Origin: Mesorhizobium caraganae
GTDB lineage: Bacteria > Pseudomonadota > Alphaproteobacteria > Rhizobiales > Rhizobiaceae
Reading direction: 5' to 3'
DNA: 64,000 nucleotides
Assembly (NCBI RefSeq): GCF_016836705.1
Contig: NZ_JAFCGY010000003.1
Coordinates: 349,844 to 413,843, forward strand
Shown: positions 9,689 to 18,110 of the stretch, piece after piece
How the letters are laid out: every line of letters begins with the position of its first letter
Position numbering within the stretch: position 1 is the first letter of the stretch
Program-made: the position numbers and the translations under genes
The notes under the pieces: generated by a model
Databases searched by the model: none
Seen by the model: only the letters and a program-made list of their open reading frames with translations
What the model was told of the DNA's origin: nothing

Positions 9689-11377
9689 ATGAACTGGACC
9701 CGGTGGCTGCCGTTGCGAGCGCTGAGCGGTTGGCGGCCCGGGGATCTCAATGGCGATCTGGCCGCCGGGCTGACGCTGGCGGCAATCGCCATTCCCGAAC
9801 AGATGGCGACGGCGCGGCTTGGCGGCTTTGCGCCCGAGATCGGCTTCTTCGCCTTTGTCGCGGGATCACTGGCCTTTGCCCTGTTCGGCGTCAACCGCCA
9901 TCTGTCGTCCGGGGCGGATTCGACCATCACACCGCTGTTTGCCGGCGGCCTCGCGCTCATCGCCGTTGCCGGCTCGGCGCATTATCTGGCGCTGGCGGCG
10001 ATGCTGGCGCTGATGGTCGGGCTACTGGTGGGTTTGAGCGGCATCTTCCGGCTCGGCTGGATCGCCGACCTTCTGTCTGTCCCAGTCACCACCGGTTTTC
10101 TGGCCGGCATCGCGGTCCATATCATCGTTTCGCAACTGCCCGGATTGCTCGGGCTGCCGCCCGAAAGCGGCGAAACGCTGCGCCGCGTCGGTGAGATCGC
10201 CGCCAATCTCCACCTCATCAACCCGTGGAGCTTGGCGCTCGGCCTTGGCGTGTTTGCCATTGTATTCACCGCCGAGCGCATCAGCGCCCGCATCCCCGGC
10301 GCCTTGATCGGCATGGTGCTGGCGACGCTGGCGGTTGCGATCTTCGGCCTGAAGGCGCGCGGCGTCGAGGTTCTCGGCGCCTTTCCCTACGGCCTGCCGC
10401 AGGCCGGCCTGCCGACGGTCAGCTTCAGCGATGCGCAGGCGGTGTTACCGCTGGCCCTGCTGATCGCCATCGTGGTCATGGTGCAGACGGCGGCCACCAG
10501 CCGCTCCTTTGCTGGCGACGACATCAACCGCGACTTTGTCGGTGTCGGCGCCGGCAGCATCCTGTCCGGCCTGTTCGGCGCCTTCGCGGTCAATGCCAGC
10601 CCGCCGCGCACCGCAATCGCCGCCCAGTCGGGCGGCCGTTCGCAGTTTTCAGGCCTGATTGCCGCGGCAATCGTGCTGGCGCTGGGCGCCTTTGGCGGCG
10701 GCCTGCTTGCCGATGTCCCGCAGGCCGCCCTTGCCGGGGTGCTGATGTTCGTTGCCCAGTACATTTTGCGCTGGAAGGTGTTTGCCAGTGTCTACCGGCA
10801 GGCGCCGGTCGAATTCCTGCTGATCCTGGTCACCATGACGGCGATCGTCGTGTTGCCGATCGAAACCGGCGTCGCGATCGGCATCGGCCTGTCGCTGCTG
10901 CATGGACTGTGGAGCGCGACACGCACGCAGGCGATCGAACTGGAACAGGTTCCGGGCACCTCGGTGTGGTGGCCGCCGAGCACGCCGTCGGCCGGCGAGC
11001 AACTCCCCGGCGTGCTGGTCGCGGCTTTCCAGGCGCCGCTGTCCTTCGTCAATGCCGAAAGCTTCAAGCGCGGCGTCCGCAAACTGATCGACGCCCGGGG
11101 CGACAGTGTGAAACTGGTCGTACTCGAAGCCAGCAACATCGCCGAGATCGACTATACCGCCGCACAGGCGCTGATCGAAACCGTCGACCATTGCCGCAAG
11201 GCCGGTGCTGTCTTTGCCATCGCACGGCTGGAATCGCTGCGTGCCCAGGCGGCGCTGGCGCGTTTCGGTATCGCCGACATCGTCGGCCCGCACAGAATCT
11301 TCCACAGCGTCGACGCCGCCATCAAGGCGCTATCGTCGGACAAGAAACTTGTCGGACAACAGGACAAGGCGCCATGA
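9689..11377 (+). CDS. SulP-family anion transporter with C-terminal STAS domain
   Basis: 562 aa from the ATG at 9689. SulP proteins carry sulfate, bicarbonate or other anions, and the substrate here cannot be told. The membrane half (residues about 15-420) begins with the family pattern LAAGLTLAAIAIPEQMATA and includes DDINRDFVGVGAGSILSGL and AVNASPPRTAIAAQSGGRSQ. The last 120 residues form a STAS domain (LVVLEASNIAEIDYTAAQAL). The frame is open from 9587, but homology and a GGGAG motif favour 9689. Its stop overlaps the start of a short decayed ORF. It is divergent from gyrA. Confidence 0.9.
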   Translation: MNWTRWLPLRALSGWRPGDLNGDLAAGLTLAAIAIPEQMATARLGGFAPEIGFFAFVAGSLAFALFGVNRHLSSGADSTITPLFAGGLALIAVAGSAHYLALAAMLALMVGLLVGLSGIFRLGWIADLLSVPVTTGFLAGIAVHIIVSQLPGLLGLPPESGETLRRVGEIAANLHLINPWSLALGLGVFAIVFTAERISARIPGALIGMVLATLAVAIFGLKARGVEVLGAFPYGLPQAGLPTVSFSDAQAVLPLALLIAIVVMVQTAATSRSFAGDDINRDFVGVGAGSILSGLFGAFAVNASPPRTAIAAQSGGRSQFSGLIAAAIVLALGAFGGGLLADVPQAALAGVLMFVAQYILRWKVFASVYRQAPVEFLLILVTMTAIVVLPIETGVAIGIGLSLLHGLWSATRTQAIELEQVPGTSVWWPPSTPSAGEQLPGVLVAAFQAPLSFVNAESFKRGVRKLIDARGDSVKLVVLEASNIAEIDYTAAQALIETVDHCRKAGAVFAIARLESLRAQAALARFGIADIVGPHRIFHSVDAAIKALSSDKKLVGQQDKAP

Positions 11378-11490
11378 CCACCGAGCGGGAACCCTTGCTC
11401 AAGCCTGTCGCCGTGGAGGAGCTGCGGCCACCAGCCCGGCAGATAGTCCGCGTCCTTGCTCTTGGCTAGGATCAGCGCTTGGTGCAGGCC
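11374..11490. pseudogene. Scrambled remnant of a ParB-like (ParBc_2-type) gene
   Basis: Immediately after sulP, an ATGA overlap starts a 31-codon plus-strand frame reading TEREPLLKPVAVEELRP, which resembles the N-terminus of stand-alone ParB-like proteins. It then runs into unrelated sequence and a TAG at 11467-11469. On the opposite strand, about 11490 down to 11431, the frame reads ALILAKSKDADYLPGW, which resembles the C-terminus of the same family. Head and tail thus abut in opposite orientation with the middle missing. Both matches are short and from memory, so this is tentative. Confidence 0.4.
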
Positions 11491-11505
11491 GACCTCGGAC
11501 TGAGG

Positions 11506-12366
11506 TCAGAAGGCTGCGAACGCTGACGGTGACGGCGAGGCGCTGCCTGACCGGCGCGCGCGATAGTCTCCCGGCGTCTCGCCCATGACGCGCCGGAAAC
11601 GGCGATTGAAGGTCGACAGGTCGTTGAAGCCGGCCTCGAAAGCGATTGCCGAGATGGGCTCATCCGACATGCGCAGCCGCACCGCCGCGCGGTGCAGCCT
11701 GGTTCTGAGCAGGAACTGATAAGGCGTCATGCCGGCGACCTGCCGGAAGGTGCGCAGGAAGTGATAGGGGCTGGTCGCCGTCGAGCCGGCAAGCTCGGAA
11801 AGCGAGACCGGCCGGTTGGCATTGAGTTCGATCTGCCGGACCGCTTCGGCAACCCGTTTCTGGTCACGGCGGCTCGGTGGGCGAGCGGCAGGCGCGGCCT
11901 CGCTGGCAACAGTAAGGGCTGCGCCGGCTATGCGCAGGCCAAGCTCCTCGAAGGCGTCGGTATCGGCCGTCTCGCGCGCCGCTTCGGCCTCGGCCAGCAG
12001 CGACGCCAGCGCCGGCAAGGGCGGCAGATGCGACACCCCGAACGTCAGCTTCTTGGCGCCAGTCACGTCGTTGGCAATCCGGTCGAGATAGGCGGGAGCG
12101 AAGTGGAAGGACAGGCAGCGGTCGCCGGCGCCGTGCTCGTGCCCGCATTCATAGCAGGCGCCGACATTGCCGAGCAGGACGGCACCTGGCGCCAGCATGG
12201 CGGTGCCCTGGCTGGTGCGGTAGCGGAAGCTGCCGCTGGTGACTGCGGCAATGCAGACACCGCGGTGCTCTTCCTCGAACGGGCGATCGCCGGCGCCTGC
12301 GGTGCACACCACGTCGGACACATACCAGTCCGGCCCCGAAGCCAGTTTTTGTTCGCTCGTCGTCAT
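11506..12366 (-). CDS. AraC-family transcriptional regulator
   Basis: 286 aa from the ATG at 12366. The N-terminal half is a cupin-like ligand domain with several cysteines and histidines (GNVGACYECGHEHGAGDRC). The C-terminal ~100 residues hold the two AraC helix-turn-helix units: VSLSELAGSTATSPYHFLRT and ISAIAFEAGFNDLSTFNRRF. The frame is open to 12465 but would then overlap the divergent gene at 12453. It lies 86 bp from and divergent to the 178-aa gene, so it probably controls that gene and the VOC gene behind it. The effector is unknown. Confidence 0.88.
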   Translation of the reverse strand: MTTSEQKLASGPDWYVSDVVCTAGAGDRPFEEEHRGVCIAAVTSGSFRYRTSQGTAMLAPGAVLLGNVGACYECGHEHGAGDRCLSFHFAPAYLDRIANDVTGAKKLTFGVSHLPPLPALASLLAEAEAARETADTDAFEELGLRIAGAALTVASEAAPAARPPSRRDQKRVAEAVRQIELNANRPVSLSELAGSTATSPYHFLRTFRQVAGMTPYQFLLRTRLHRAAVRLRMSDEPISAIAFEAGFNDLSTFNRRFRRVMGETPGDYRARRSGSASPSPSAFAAF

Positions 12367-12452
12367 GGCTTGAAAGATAGCAATTTTTCCCAAGCGCAAC
12401 ACCCTGCCCCGGCCTATCGCTTGCAGCCTCCTGACACCACGAAGGCAGCAAC

Positions 12453-12989
12453 ATGACCAATTCATCTTCTTTCAGCCAAGCGCTGCACAGCGATGGCCCC
12501 AATCGCGATCTGGCTGAGAAGCTCGACCTCTACGGCCGTTTCGTCGGCGCCTGGACATTCGATGCCACGCGCCACCTCGAGGACGGCACGGTTTTGACCG
12601 GGCGCGGCGAGGTGCATTTCGGCTGGGTCCTGGAAGGCAAGGCGATCCAGGATGTGTGGATCCTGCCCGCGCGCGATGCCGGCCCTTCGCCCTCGCTCGG
12701 CAAATGGACCTTTTATGGCACAACGCTGCGGGCCTATGATCCCGGCACGGATGCCTGGCACATCTTCTGGAGCGATCCGCGTAACCAATATTACAGCCGC
12801 CAGCTTGGACGCGCCGAAGGCGACACGATTGTGCAGGTCGGCGCCGACGGCACTGGTTCCTCGGTCCGCTGGAGTTTTTCACGCATCACCAAGGACAGCT
12901 TCCGCTGGCTCGGCGAGCGTTCGCACGACAATGGGGAGACATGGCGCCTCGAAGTCGAGTTCCTGGCGCGCCGCGTCGCCCAGGGCTGA
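12453..12989 (+). CDS. Conserved protein of unknown function (lipocalin/DUF1579-like)
   Basis: 178 aa, cytoplasmic. The sequence has a beta-rich pattern with repeated aromatic motifs: LYGRFVGAWTFDATRHLEDG, GRGEVHFGWVLEGKAIQDVW, GTTLRAYDPGTDAWHIFWSD. These resemble small beta-barrel proteins of the DUF1579 or lipocalin-like type. No catalytic motif is evident and no function is assigned. It is divergent from an AraC regulator and followed after 32 bp by a VOC-family gene, which suggests a two-gene unit under that regulator. Confidence 0.7.
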   Translation: MTNSSSFSQALHSDGPNRDLAEKLDLYGRFVGAWTFDATRHLEDGTVLTGRGEVHFGWVLEGKAIQDVWILPARDAGPSPSLGKWTFYGTTLRAYDPGTDAWHIFWSDPRNQYYSRQLGRAEGDTIVQVGADGTGSSVRWSFSRITKDSFRWLGERSHDNGETWRLEVEFLARRVAQG

Positions 12990-13021
12990 TGGCGCAACAC
13001 ACCTGCAACAAGGAGAAACCC

Positions 13022-13399
13022 ATGCTTGACCACGTTTCGATCGGTGTCCGCGACACCGCCGTGTCAAAGCCTTTCTACGATGCCGCGCTGAAGCCGCTCG
13101 GCTATTCCTGCCTCAGCCAGTCGCCGGGCTCGCTGGGCTATGGCGCGCAGGCGGCGGCATTTTGGGTGAACGACGCGGCGCGGCCGGTGCCGGCTGACGA
13201 AAAATCCGGCCTGCATTTCTGCTTCGCCGCACCGACAAGGGCCAGCGTCGACGCCTTTCATGCCGGCGCCTTGCGTGCAGGCGGCAACAGCAATGGTGCG
13301 CCGGGCCTGCGCGCCGACTATGGCGAGAACTATTATGCCGCCTTCGTCATCGATCCCGACGGCTATCGCCTGGAGGCCTATTGCAGCGCTGCCGGCTAA
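13022..13399 (+). CDS. VOC (glyoxalase/dioxygenase) family protein
   Basis: 125 aa, a single VOC module. It opens with MLDHVSIGVRDTAVSKPFYD, has HFCFAAPTRASVDAFHAGAL in the middle, and ends with the metal-ligand region FVIDPDGYRLEAYC. Proteins with this pattern are often annotated as glyoxalase or bleomycin-resistance-like, but the substrate is not known. The ATG at 13022 follows a strong AAGGAGAAACCC site and is preferred over the longer frame from 12941. It probably shares an mRNA with the 178-aa gene upstream. Confidence 0.87.
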   Translation: MLDHVSIGVRDTAVSKPFYDAALKPLGYSCLSQSPGSLGYGAQAAAFWVNDAARPVPADEKSGLHFCFAAPTRASVDAFHAGALRAGGNSNGAPGLRADYGENYYAAFVIDPDGYRLEAYCSAAG

Positions 13400-13494
13400 G
13401 CTGCCGGCCACCAGAATCCTGACGGTTCCCACCGGCCGGGCTTTGCTTTACCAATAGGGTGGTGCGGGGCTCGGCCCGGCGGGAGGGGTCAGCG

Positions 13495-14124
13495 ATGCCG
13501 AGTTTCGACAGCCTGTTCAACGCCTTCGTCACCATTCTGGTGACCATCGACCCGCCCGGTCTCGCGCCGCTCTTCCTTGCGGTGACACGCCGCATGAACC
13601 GCGAGGAGCGCCAGCAGGTTTCGGTGCGCGCCTCGATCATCGGCTTCCTGGTGATGGCGCTGTTTGCGGTGGCCGGCGCCTCGATCCTGTCAGTGTTCGG
13701 CATCACGCTGCCGGCCTTCCGCGTCGCCGGCGGGTTCCTGCTGTTCTTCATCGCCTTCGAAATGGTGTTCGAGCGCCGCCAGGACCGCAAGGAGAAGATC
13801 GGCGACGTCGCCATCACCAAGGACATGATCCACAACATCGCCGCCTTCCCGCTGGCGATCCCGCTGATTGCAGGCCCCGGCGCGATTTCGGCAACTGTGC
13901 TTCTGTCCGGCTCGTTTCAGGGTTTTACCGCACAGGCAGCACTCGTCGGCATCATCTTCGTCTGCCTGGCCATCACCTATCTGGTATTCGTGCTGTCGGA
14001 ACGTATCGACCGCATCCTCGGCCAGACCGGCCGCTCGATCCTGACCCGCCTGCTTGGCGTCATCCTGGCCGCACTCGCAGTGCAGTTCGTCGCCGACGGC
14101 ATCAAGGCGCTGATGGCGGGGTGA
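13495..14124 (+). CDS. MarC-family integral membrane protein
   Basis: 209 aa with six hydrophobic helices. The start FDSLFNAFVTILVTIDPPGL and the segments FPLAIPLIAGPGAISATVLL and ILTRLLGVILAALAVQF are typical of the MarC/UPF0056 family. Despite the name, MarC proteins have not been shown to mediate multidrug resistance and the transport function is unknown. The ATG at 13495 follows GGGAGGGGTCAGCG, a better site than that of the longer frame from 13459. Confidence 0.92.
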   Translation: MPSFDSLFNAFVTILVTIDPPGLAPLFLAVTRRMNREERQQVSVRASIIGFLVMALFAVAGASILSVFGITLPAFRVAGGFLLFFIAFEMVFERRQDRKEKIGDVAITKDMIHNIAAFPLAIPLIAGPGAISATVLLSGSFQGFTAQAALVGIIFVCLAITYLVFVLSERIDRILGQTGRSILTRLLGVILAALAVQFVADGIKALMAG

Positions 14125-14142
14125 ACGCGCCGTCCCTACTGC

Positions 14143-14568
14143 CTACTTCACCGCCGTGTCGACGACTTCGAAATCGTGGGTGATGACGGCGGTCTTCGCC
14201 ATCATGGCGGACGCCGAGCAGTATTTCTCGATCGACAGGTTGATCGCACGCTGGACCTTGTCGTGCGACAGGGCGCGGCCCGTGACGGTGAAATGCATAT
14301 GGATGCGGGTGAAGACTTTTGGATCGGTTTCCGCCCGGTCGGCGTCGAGTTCGACGGTGCAATCCTCGATCGCCTCGCGGCCTTTTTCGAGAATGTGGAC
14401 GACATCATAGGCCGAGCAGCCGCCAGTGCCGATCAGCACCAGCTCCATCGGGCTCGGGCCCGGCGTCTTGCCTTCAGGACCGGAGGCGGTTCCCAGCACG
14501 AGTTTGTGGCCACTGCCTGACTCGCCGACGAAAGTGCGCTCTTCGACCCATTTGATCCGTGCTTTCAC
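14143..14568 (-). CDS. OsmC-family protein
   Basis: 141 aa. OsmC/Ohr-type proteins reduce organic peroxides through two cysteines. Both are visible, in LIGTGGCSAYDVV and SIEKYCSASAMMAKT. The spacing and the short N-terminus fit the YhfA-like branch. I chose the GTG at 14568 because AGGAGG directly abuts the upstream ATG (14577) but lies nine bases from the GTG, and the family N-terminus is MKARIKWVEER. It lies convergent to marC. Confidence 0.88.
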   Translation of the reverse strand: MKARIKWVEERTFVGESGSGHKLVLGTASGPEGKTPGPSPMELVLIGTGGCSAYDVVHILEKGREAIEDCTVELDADRAETDPKVFTRIHMHFTVTGRALSHDKVQRAINLSIEKYCSASAMMAKTAVITHDFEVVDTAVK

Positions 14569-14595
14569 GGCAATCATCCTCCTGGAAAGACATCC

Positions 14596-14991
14596 CTAGC
14601 CGAACACGACCGCATGCATGATGCGGCCGGGCAGCAGTGTGAACACGCCGGCGCCGACCAGCGCAAAAACATACAGCGAAATCATGACCCTGCGATGTTT
14701 GGCTACGTAATGCCTATGCGCGTGCCAGACCGCAAGCGGAACGGTGATCAACACTATGATCGACAAGATATGGATCGGGCTGAACGGGCCGATGAGGCGG
14801 ATCTGCTGGATCCAGAGGCTGGAGGCGGCGATGACCAGCATCAGCGCCGCCCAGGCATAGCCCATCACGCGGTGGCGCGTCGTGCCTTTCGGCAGCGCCA
14901 GCTGGGCGCCGCCCAAGGCAAGCGCGGCTAGGGCCGCGAAGGCGTGCCATGGAATGGGAGGGGGCGCCGATAGAAGCGGTCCGAGCGACAT
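14596..14991 (-). CDS. DUF2306-like membrane protein
   Basis: 131 aa with four hydrophobic segments. The loop motif GTTRHRVMGYAWAALMLVIA and the GPFSPIHILSIIVLITVPLA helix with HAHRHYVAKHRR resemble the DUF2306 family of small membrane proteins. The conserved His and Arg residues suggest cofactor or ion binding, but that is only inference. It lies between osmC and ssb on the same strand, with a 40-bp gap from ssb. Confidence 0.75.
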   Translation of the reverse strand: MSLGPLLSAPPPIPWHAFAALAALALGGAQLALPKGTTRHRVMGYAWAALMLVIAASSLWIQQIRLIGPFSPIHILSIIVLITVPLAVWHAHRHYVAKHRRVMISLYVFALVGAGVFTLLPGRIMHAVVFG

Positions 14992-15031
14992 CGCGCCCTC
15001 TCCTCAAATGCCCTTCACGTGGCCTTGATAC

Positions 15032-15559
15032 TCAGAACGGGATTTCGTCGTCCAGTTCGCGCGACGAACCACCACCGCCGCCACCACCCTTGGAACCGCC
15101 GCCACCGCCACGGTTGAAGCTTTCATTGGGACTCGACTGGCCGAAATCCGAGCCACGGCTCGCACCGCCGCCACCGGCATAATTGCCGACCTGGCCGCCG
15201 CCCTCGCCGCGTGAATCGAGCATCTGCAGCTCGCCACGGAATTTCTGCAGCACGACTTCCGTCGTGTATTTGTCGGCGCCGGTCTGGTCCTGCCATTTGC
15301 GTGTCTGCAGCTGACCTTCGACGTAAACCTTCATGCCCTTCTTCAGATATTGCTCGGCGACCTTGGCGATCTGGTCATTGAAAATGACGACGTTGTGCCA
15401 CTCGGTCTTTTCCTTGCGCTCGCCGGAATTCTTGTCGCGCCAGCTTTCCGACGTGGCGATGCGGATGTTGACGACCGGGTCACCGGAGTTCAGGCGGCGG
15501 ATTTCAGGGTCCGCGCCGAGGTTTCCGACCAGAATGACCTTGTTGACGCTACCCGCCAT
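15032..15559 (-). CDS. ssb: Single-stranded DNA-binding protein
   Basis: 175 aa. The N-terminal OB-fold (residues 1-115) starts [20 protein letters not shown] and includes [20 protein letters not shown] and [21 protein letters not shown] glycine-rich flexible linker follows, then the acidic tip DDEIPF that recruits partner proteins in replication, repair and recombination. A LexA box lies 102 bp upstream of the ATG, so SOS induction is likely. Confidence 0.97.
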   Translation of the reverse strand: MAGSVNKVILVGNLGADPEIRRLNSGDPVVNIRIATSESWRDKNSGERKEKTEWHNVVIFNDQIAKVAEQYLKKGMKVYVEGQLQTRKWQDQTGADKYTTEVVLQKFRGELQMLDSRGEGGGQVGNYAGGGGASRGSDFGQSSPNESFNRGGGGGSKGGGGGGGSSRELDDEIPF

Positions 15560-15660
15560 GACACTTCTCCGCGCTCATCCGAAACAAATTTTAAGTCGCT
15601 CACCTTACAGCCTGCAGGCGATCCTCGCTTGCCGCGGCTGGCTTTTCCCACAAGGTTTTT

Positions 15661-15675
15661 GTTCTTTTTTTGTTC
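15661..15675. promoter_or_regulatory. LexA (SOS) box upstream of ssb
   Basis: GTTC, seven Ts, GTTC: an exact match to the alphaproteobacterial LexA consensus GTTC-N7-GTTC. It sits in the 209-bp gap between ssb (leftward) and the cupin gene (rightward), 102 bp from the ssb ATG. Because the spacer is homopolymeric, chance in a T-rich patch is possible, but the target gene is a classic SOS member. Confidence 0.75.
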
Positions 15676-15768
15676 TATTCTTGTCTGCCCCGGCTGTCAA
15701 GAATGTCAGCAAGAGGTAGGGTGTGCGTCTGAAATTGCGACTGTGCCGGGATCGAAAGGCGGAGGCGA

Positions 15769-16158
15769 ATGAAAGTCATTGCGCATCTGGACCAGCCGCG
15801 AGAGCAATGGCGAGCGGGCGTGGAAACCCGCATGCAAGTTTCCGCCGGCAATGGAGCGAGCCAGCTTTGCCTGTTCGAACAGTGGGTTCAGCCCGGCGTC
15901 GGGGCTCCGACACACCAACACCCAGTCGAGGAAGTGCTGACTGTCATCGCCGGGATCGCTGAAATGTGGATCGACGAAGGACGTCTGACACTGATTGCCG
16001 GACAATCGCTTCTCATTCCTGCCCAACGAAAACATGGGTTTAGAAACGTTGGCACCGAAACGCTTCACATCCAGGCCGTGCTGGCGTCGCCGATCTTCGA
16101 GGCGACTTTCGAAGGGGCCGCCGAGCCGGTGAGGCGCTGGCTTCCGGCGGCGCCATAA
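15769..16158 (+). CDS. Single-domain cupin protein
   Basis: 129 aa. The two cupin motifs are visible: GVGAPTHQHPVEEVLTVIAG (His-rich metal-binding motif 1) and LTLIAGQSLLIPAQRKHGFR with the second-motif histidine. Such proteins bind a metal and can be enzymes or sensors, and the role here is unknown. It is transcribed away from ssb and is followed by an ArsR/SRPBCC pair. Confidence 0.83.
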   Translation: MKVIAHLDQPREQWRAGVETRMQVSAGNGASQLCLFEQWVQPGVGAPTHQHPVEEVLTVIAGIAEMWIDEGRLTLIAGQSLLIPAQRKHGFRNVGTETLHIQAVLASPIFEATFEGAAEPVRRWLPAAP

Positions 16159-16177
16159 AAGACCGCTTGCCAAATCA

Positions 16178-16193
16178 ATAAGTATCGACTTAT
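16178..16193. promoter_or_regulatory. Probable ArsR-family operator
   Basis: ATAAGT, ATCG, ACTTAT: a perfect 6-bp inverted repeat with four-base spacer, nine bases before the ATG of the ArsR-type gene. Position and symmetry fit autoregulation by that dimeric repressor. Binding by this protein is inference. Confidence 0.6.
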
Positions 16194-16202
16194 GCTTTTG
16201 TC

Positions 16203-16517
16203 ATGATCGAAGCAGAGATTTTTCGCGCCCTGGCCGACCCAACGCGCCGCGCCGTCTACGAACGGCTTGCCGCCGGCGAGATGAGCGTGTCGGAACTGCG
16301 CACCGGCCTGAGCGTGTCGCAGCCGGCGGTGTCACAACACCTCGCCGTGCTGCGCGGCGCCGGTCTGGTCAGCGAAAGGCGGTCCGGCCGCAACGCGTAC
16401 TACCGCGCCGATCCGCAAGGGCTCGAGCCGCTGCTCGGCTGGATCGAACGCTACCGCGCATTCTGGCCGGAGCGCATCGAAAGACTAAAGGCCGTTTTGA
16501 AGGACGTGGACCAATGA
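16203..16517 (+). CDS. ArsR-family winged-helix repressor
   Basis: 104 aa. The winged helix is complete: EIFRALADPTRRAVYERLAA, MSVSELRTGLSVSQPAVSQH (recognition helix) and LVSERRSGRNAYYRADP (wing). No CxC metal site is present, so it is not a typical metal sensor. It matches the ArsR subgroup that precedes SRPBCC/AHSA1 genes. It overlaps the next gene by four bases (ATGA), and a palindrome at 16178-16193 is its likely own operator. Confidence 0.93.
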   Translation: MIEAEIFRALADPTRRAVYERLAAGEMSVSELRTGLSVSQPAVSQHLAVLRGAGLVSERRSGRNAYYRADPQGLEPLLGWIERYRAFWPERIERLKAVLKDVDQ

Positions 16518-16987
16518 CCGATGAAAAGCAGGCTCCGGCCGCCAAGGATACACTCGCCTTCGAATGCGACCTGCCGGACGCACCGGAAAAGGTGTGGCGG
16601 GCGCTGACCGTGCCGGAGCTTTTGGCGGCGTGGATGATGCCAAATGACATCAAGCCGGAAACCGGCAGCCGCTTTGCCTTTGCCGGGCCGGACGCGCCGA
16701 TCGAATGCGAAGTGCTCGATGCCGAACCGGGGCGACTGCTGCGCTATTCCTGGCGCGAGCGGTCCGACACCGGCGATGCCGATGGGTTGGACAGCATCGT
16801 CACGTTCACGCTCGCCCGCACCGTTTCCGGCGGTACGCATCTGCGCATCGTCCATGACGGGTTTGTGCAGGCGGCAACGCCCGCGGTGGCGATGGCGAGC
16901 GCCGGTTGCCGGCTTTCGCTCAGGGCATACAAGCCCAAACCGCTGATCGCCGCCAACGCGCCATATCTATTGATGCGCGCGGCCTGA
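16514..16987 (+). CDS. SRPBCC/AHSA1-type ligand-binding protein
   Basis: 157 aa. The AHSA1-like pattern is clear: [40 protein letters not shown], and RLLRYSWRE before a TFTLAR strand. These helix-grip proteins bind hydrophobic ligands. Translationally coupled to the ArsR repressor upstream, it may bind or modify the compound that induces the operon, but the ligand is unknown. The C-terminal helix is a little divergent ([17 protein letters not shown]). Confidence 0.87.
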   Translation: MTDEKQAPAAKDTLAFECDLPDAPEKVWRALTVPELLAAWMMPNDIKPETGSRFAFAGPDAPIECEVLDAEPGRLLRYSWRERSDTGDADGLDSIVTFTLARTVSGGTHLRIVHDGFVQAATPAVAMASAGCRLSLRAYKPKPLIAANAPYLLMRAA

Positions 16988-17016
16988 GCCGAAGAAAAAC
17001 AAACGGAGACAATGAG

Positions 17017-17625
17017 ATGAGCGGCTTTGCTAATCTGGTCCCGATGGTGATCGAGCAATCGAGCCGCGGCGAACGCGCCTTCGACATTTTCTCGCGGCTG
17101 CTGCGCGAGCGCATCATCTTCATCAATGGCGAGATCAATGACGGCATGTCGGCGCTGGTCTGCGCCCAGCTTCTGTCGCTGGAATCGGACAATCCCGACA
17201 AGGAAATCTCACTCTACATCAACTCGCCGGGCGGCGTGGTGACCAGTGGCTTCGCCATCTACGACACGATGCAATATGTCAGCTGTCCAGTGTCGACGGT
17301 GTGCATGGGCTTTGCCGCCTCGATGGCTTCGTTCCTGCTGATGGCGGGAACGCCGGGCCGGCGCATCGCGCTGCCCAACGCCAGCATCGTGCTGCATCAG
17401 CCCCTGGGCGGCTTCCAGGGCCAGGCCTCCGACATCCAGCGCCATGCCGAAGGCATTCTGCGCACCAAGCGGCAGATGACCGAGCTCTATGCGCAGCATT
17501 GCGGCCGCACCTATGAAGACGTCGAACGCACGCTCGACCGTGATTTCTTCATGACCGCGCGCGAAGCCAAGGACTGGGGCCTCGTCGACCATGTTTTCGA
17601 CACCCGCAAGCAGGCGGCGGCCTAG
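17017..17625 (+). CDS. clpP: ClpP-type serine peptidase, stand-alone paralogue
   Basis: 202 aa. The triad is present: S102 in [12 protein letters not shown]127 in [13 protein letters not shown]176 in LDRDFF. The residue after SM is alanine instead of the usual glycine. ClpP assembles into a barrel that degrades proteins delivered by ClpX or ClpA. No ATPase gene is nearby, so this is probably one of the extra ClpP paralogues of rhizobia. The ATG at 17017 with ACGGAGACA upstream is preferred to the frame open from 16906, which overlaps the previous gene. Confidence 0.93.
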   Translation: MSGFANLVPMVIEQSSRGERAFDIFSRLLRERIIFINGEINDGMSALVCAQLLSLESDNPDKEISLYINSPGGVVTSGFAIYDTMQYVSCPVSTVCMGFAASMASFLLMAGTPGRRIALPNASIVLHQPLGGFQGQASDIQRHAEGILRTKRQMTELYAQHCGRTYEDVERTLDRDFFMTAREAKDWGLVDHVFDTRKQAAA

Positions 17626-17708
17626 CGGGATTGAACGCGCGCCGCCGTCGCGTCAATTTCGACGCCGCCGGTCTGGCCTCGCATGGAGCGCGACACTATA
17701 GTCCTGCA

Positions 17709-17990
17709 ATGCGTTACCGCCGGAACAGACTGATGACAGCCATTGCGATCACCGCTGCGACCTGTAGCGCGGCTCTTGCCGGGAACAGCACATCGCAGCC
17801 GCAGACGGGCGCCCTGCCCGGCGTGACCAGCGACTACCGTATCGCCAAGCCGACGCCGCAGCCTGAGCCCGACGACGCGCTGCCCGCCGGCGAGAACGGG
17901 ACATTCAAGATCGGCGATACCGGTGTCCGGATTTCCGGCAGCATCACCGTCGATGTCGGGGTGGGCGCAAACAAGCCTTCCAATCGTTAG
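17709..17990 (+). CDS. Small secreted protein of unknown function
   Basis: 93 aa from the ATG at 17709. A basic start and hydrophobic stretch (RYRRNRLMTAIAITAATCSA) with ALAG at the end form a signal peptide. The mature part is proline-rich and acidic, then has a strand-rich tail (FKIGDTGVRISGSITVDVGV) reminiscent of short beta-hairpin proteins of rhizobia. No family assignment. A terminator at 18071-18110 follows. Confidence 0.6.
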   Translation: MRYRRNRLMTAIAITAATCSAALAGNSTSQPQTGALPGVTSDYRIAKPTPQPEPDDALPAGENGTFKIGDTGVRISGSITVDVGVGANKPSNR

Positions 17991-18070
17991 AGGCGGATCA
18001 AGGCTCCATTCACAAGTCGGCGCCGCCCTGATCTGGCTGCCGCCTCGCATCGATATCGGCACAAAAGAGC

Positions 18071-18110
18071 AGCCCCGCCGTTGCTTCCGCAAACGGTCGG
18101 GGCTTTTTTT
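18071..18110 (+). terminator. Rho-independent terminator
   Basis: AGCCCCG..CCGTT pairs with AACGG..CGGGGCT around a short loop, followed by a run of seven Ts. It would end transcription from the small secreted-protein gene, or possibly clpP, 81 bp upstream. Confidence 0.8.
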
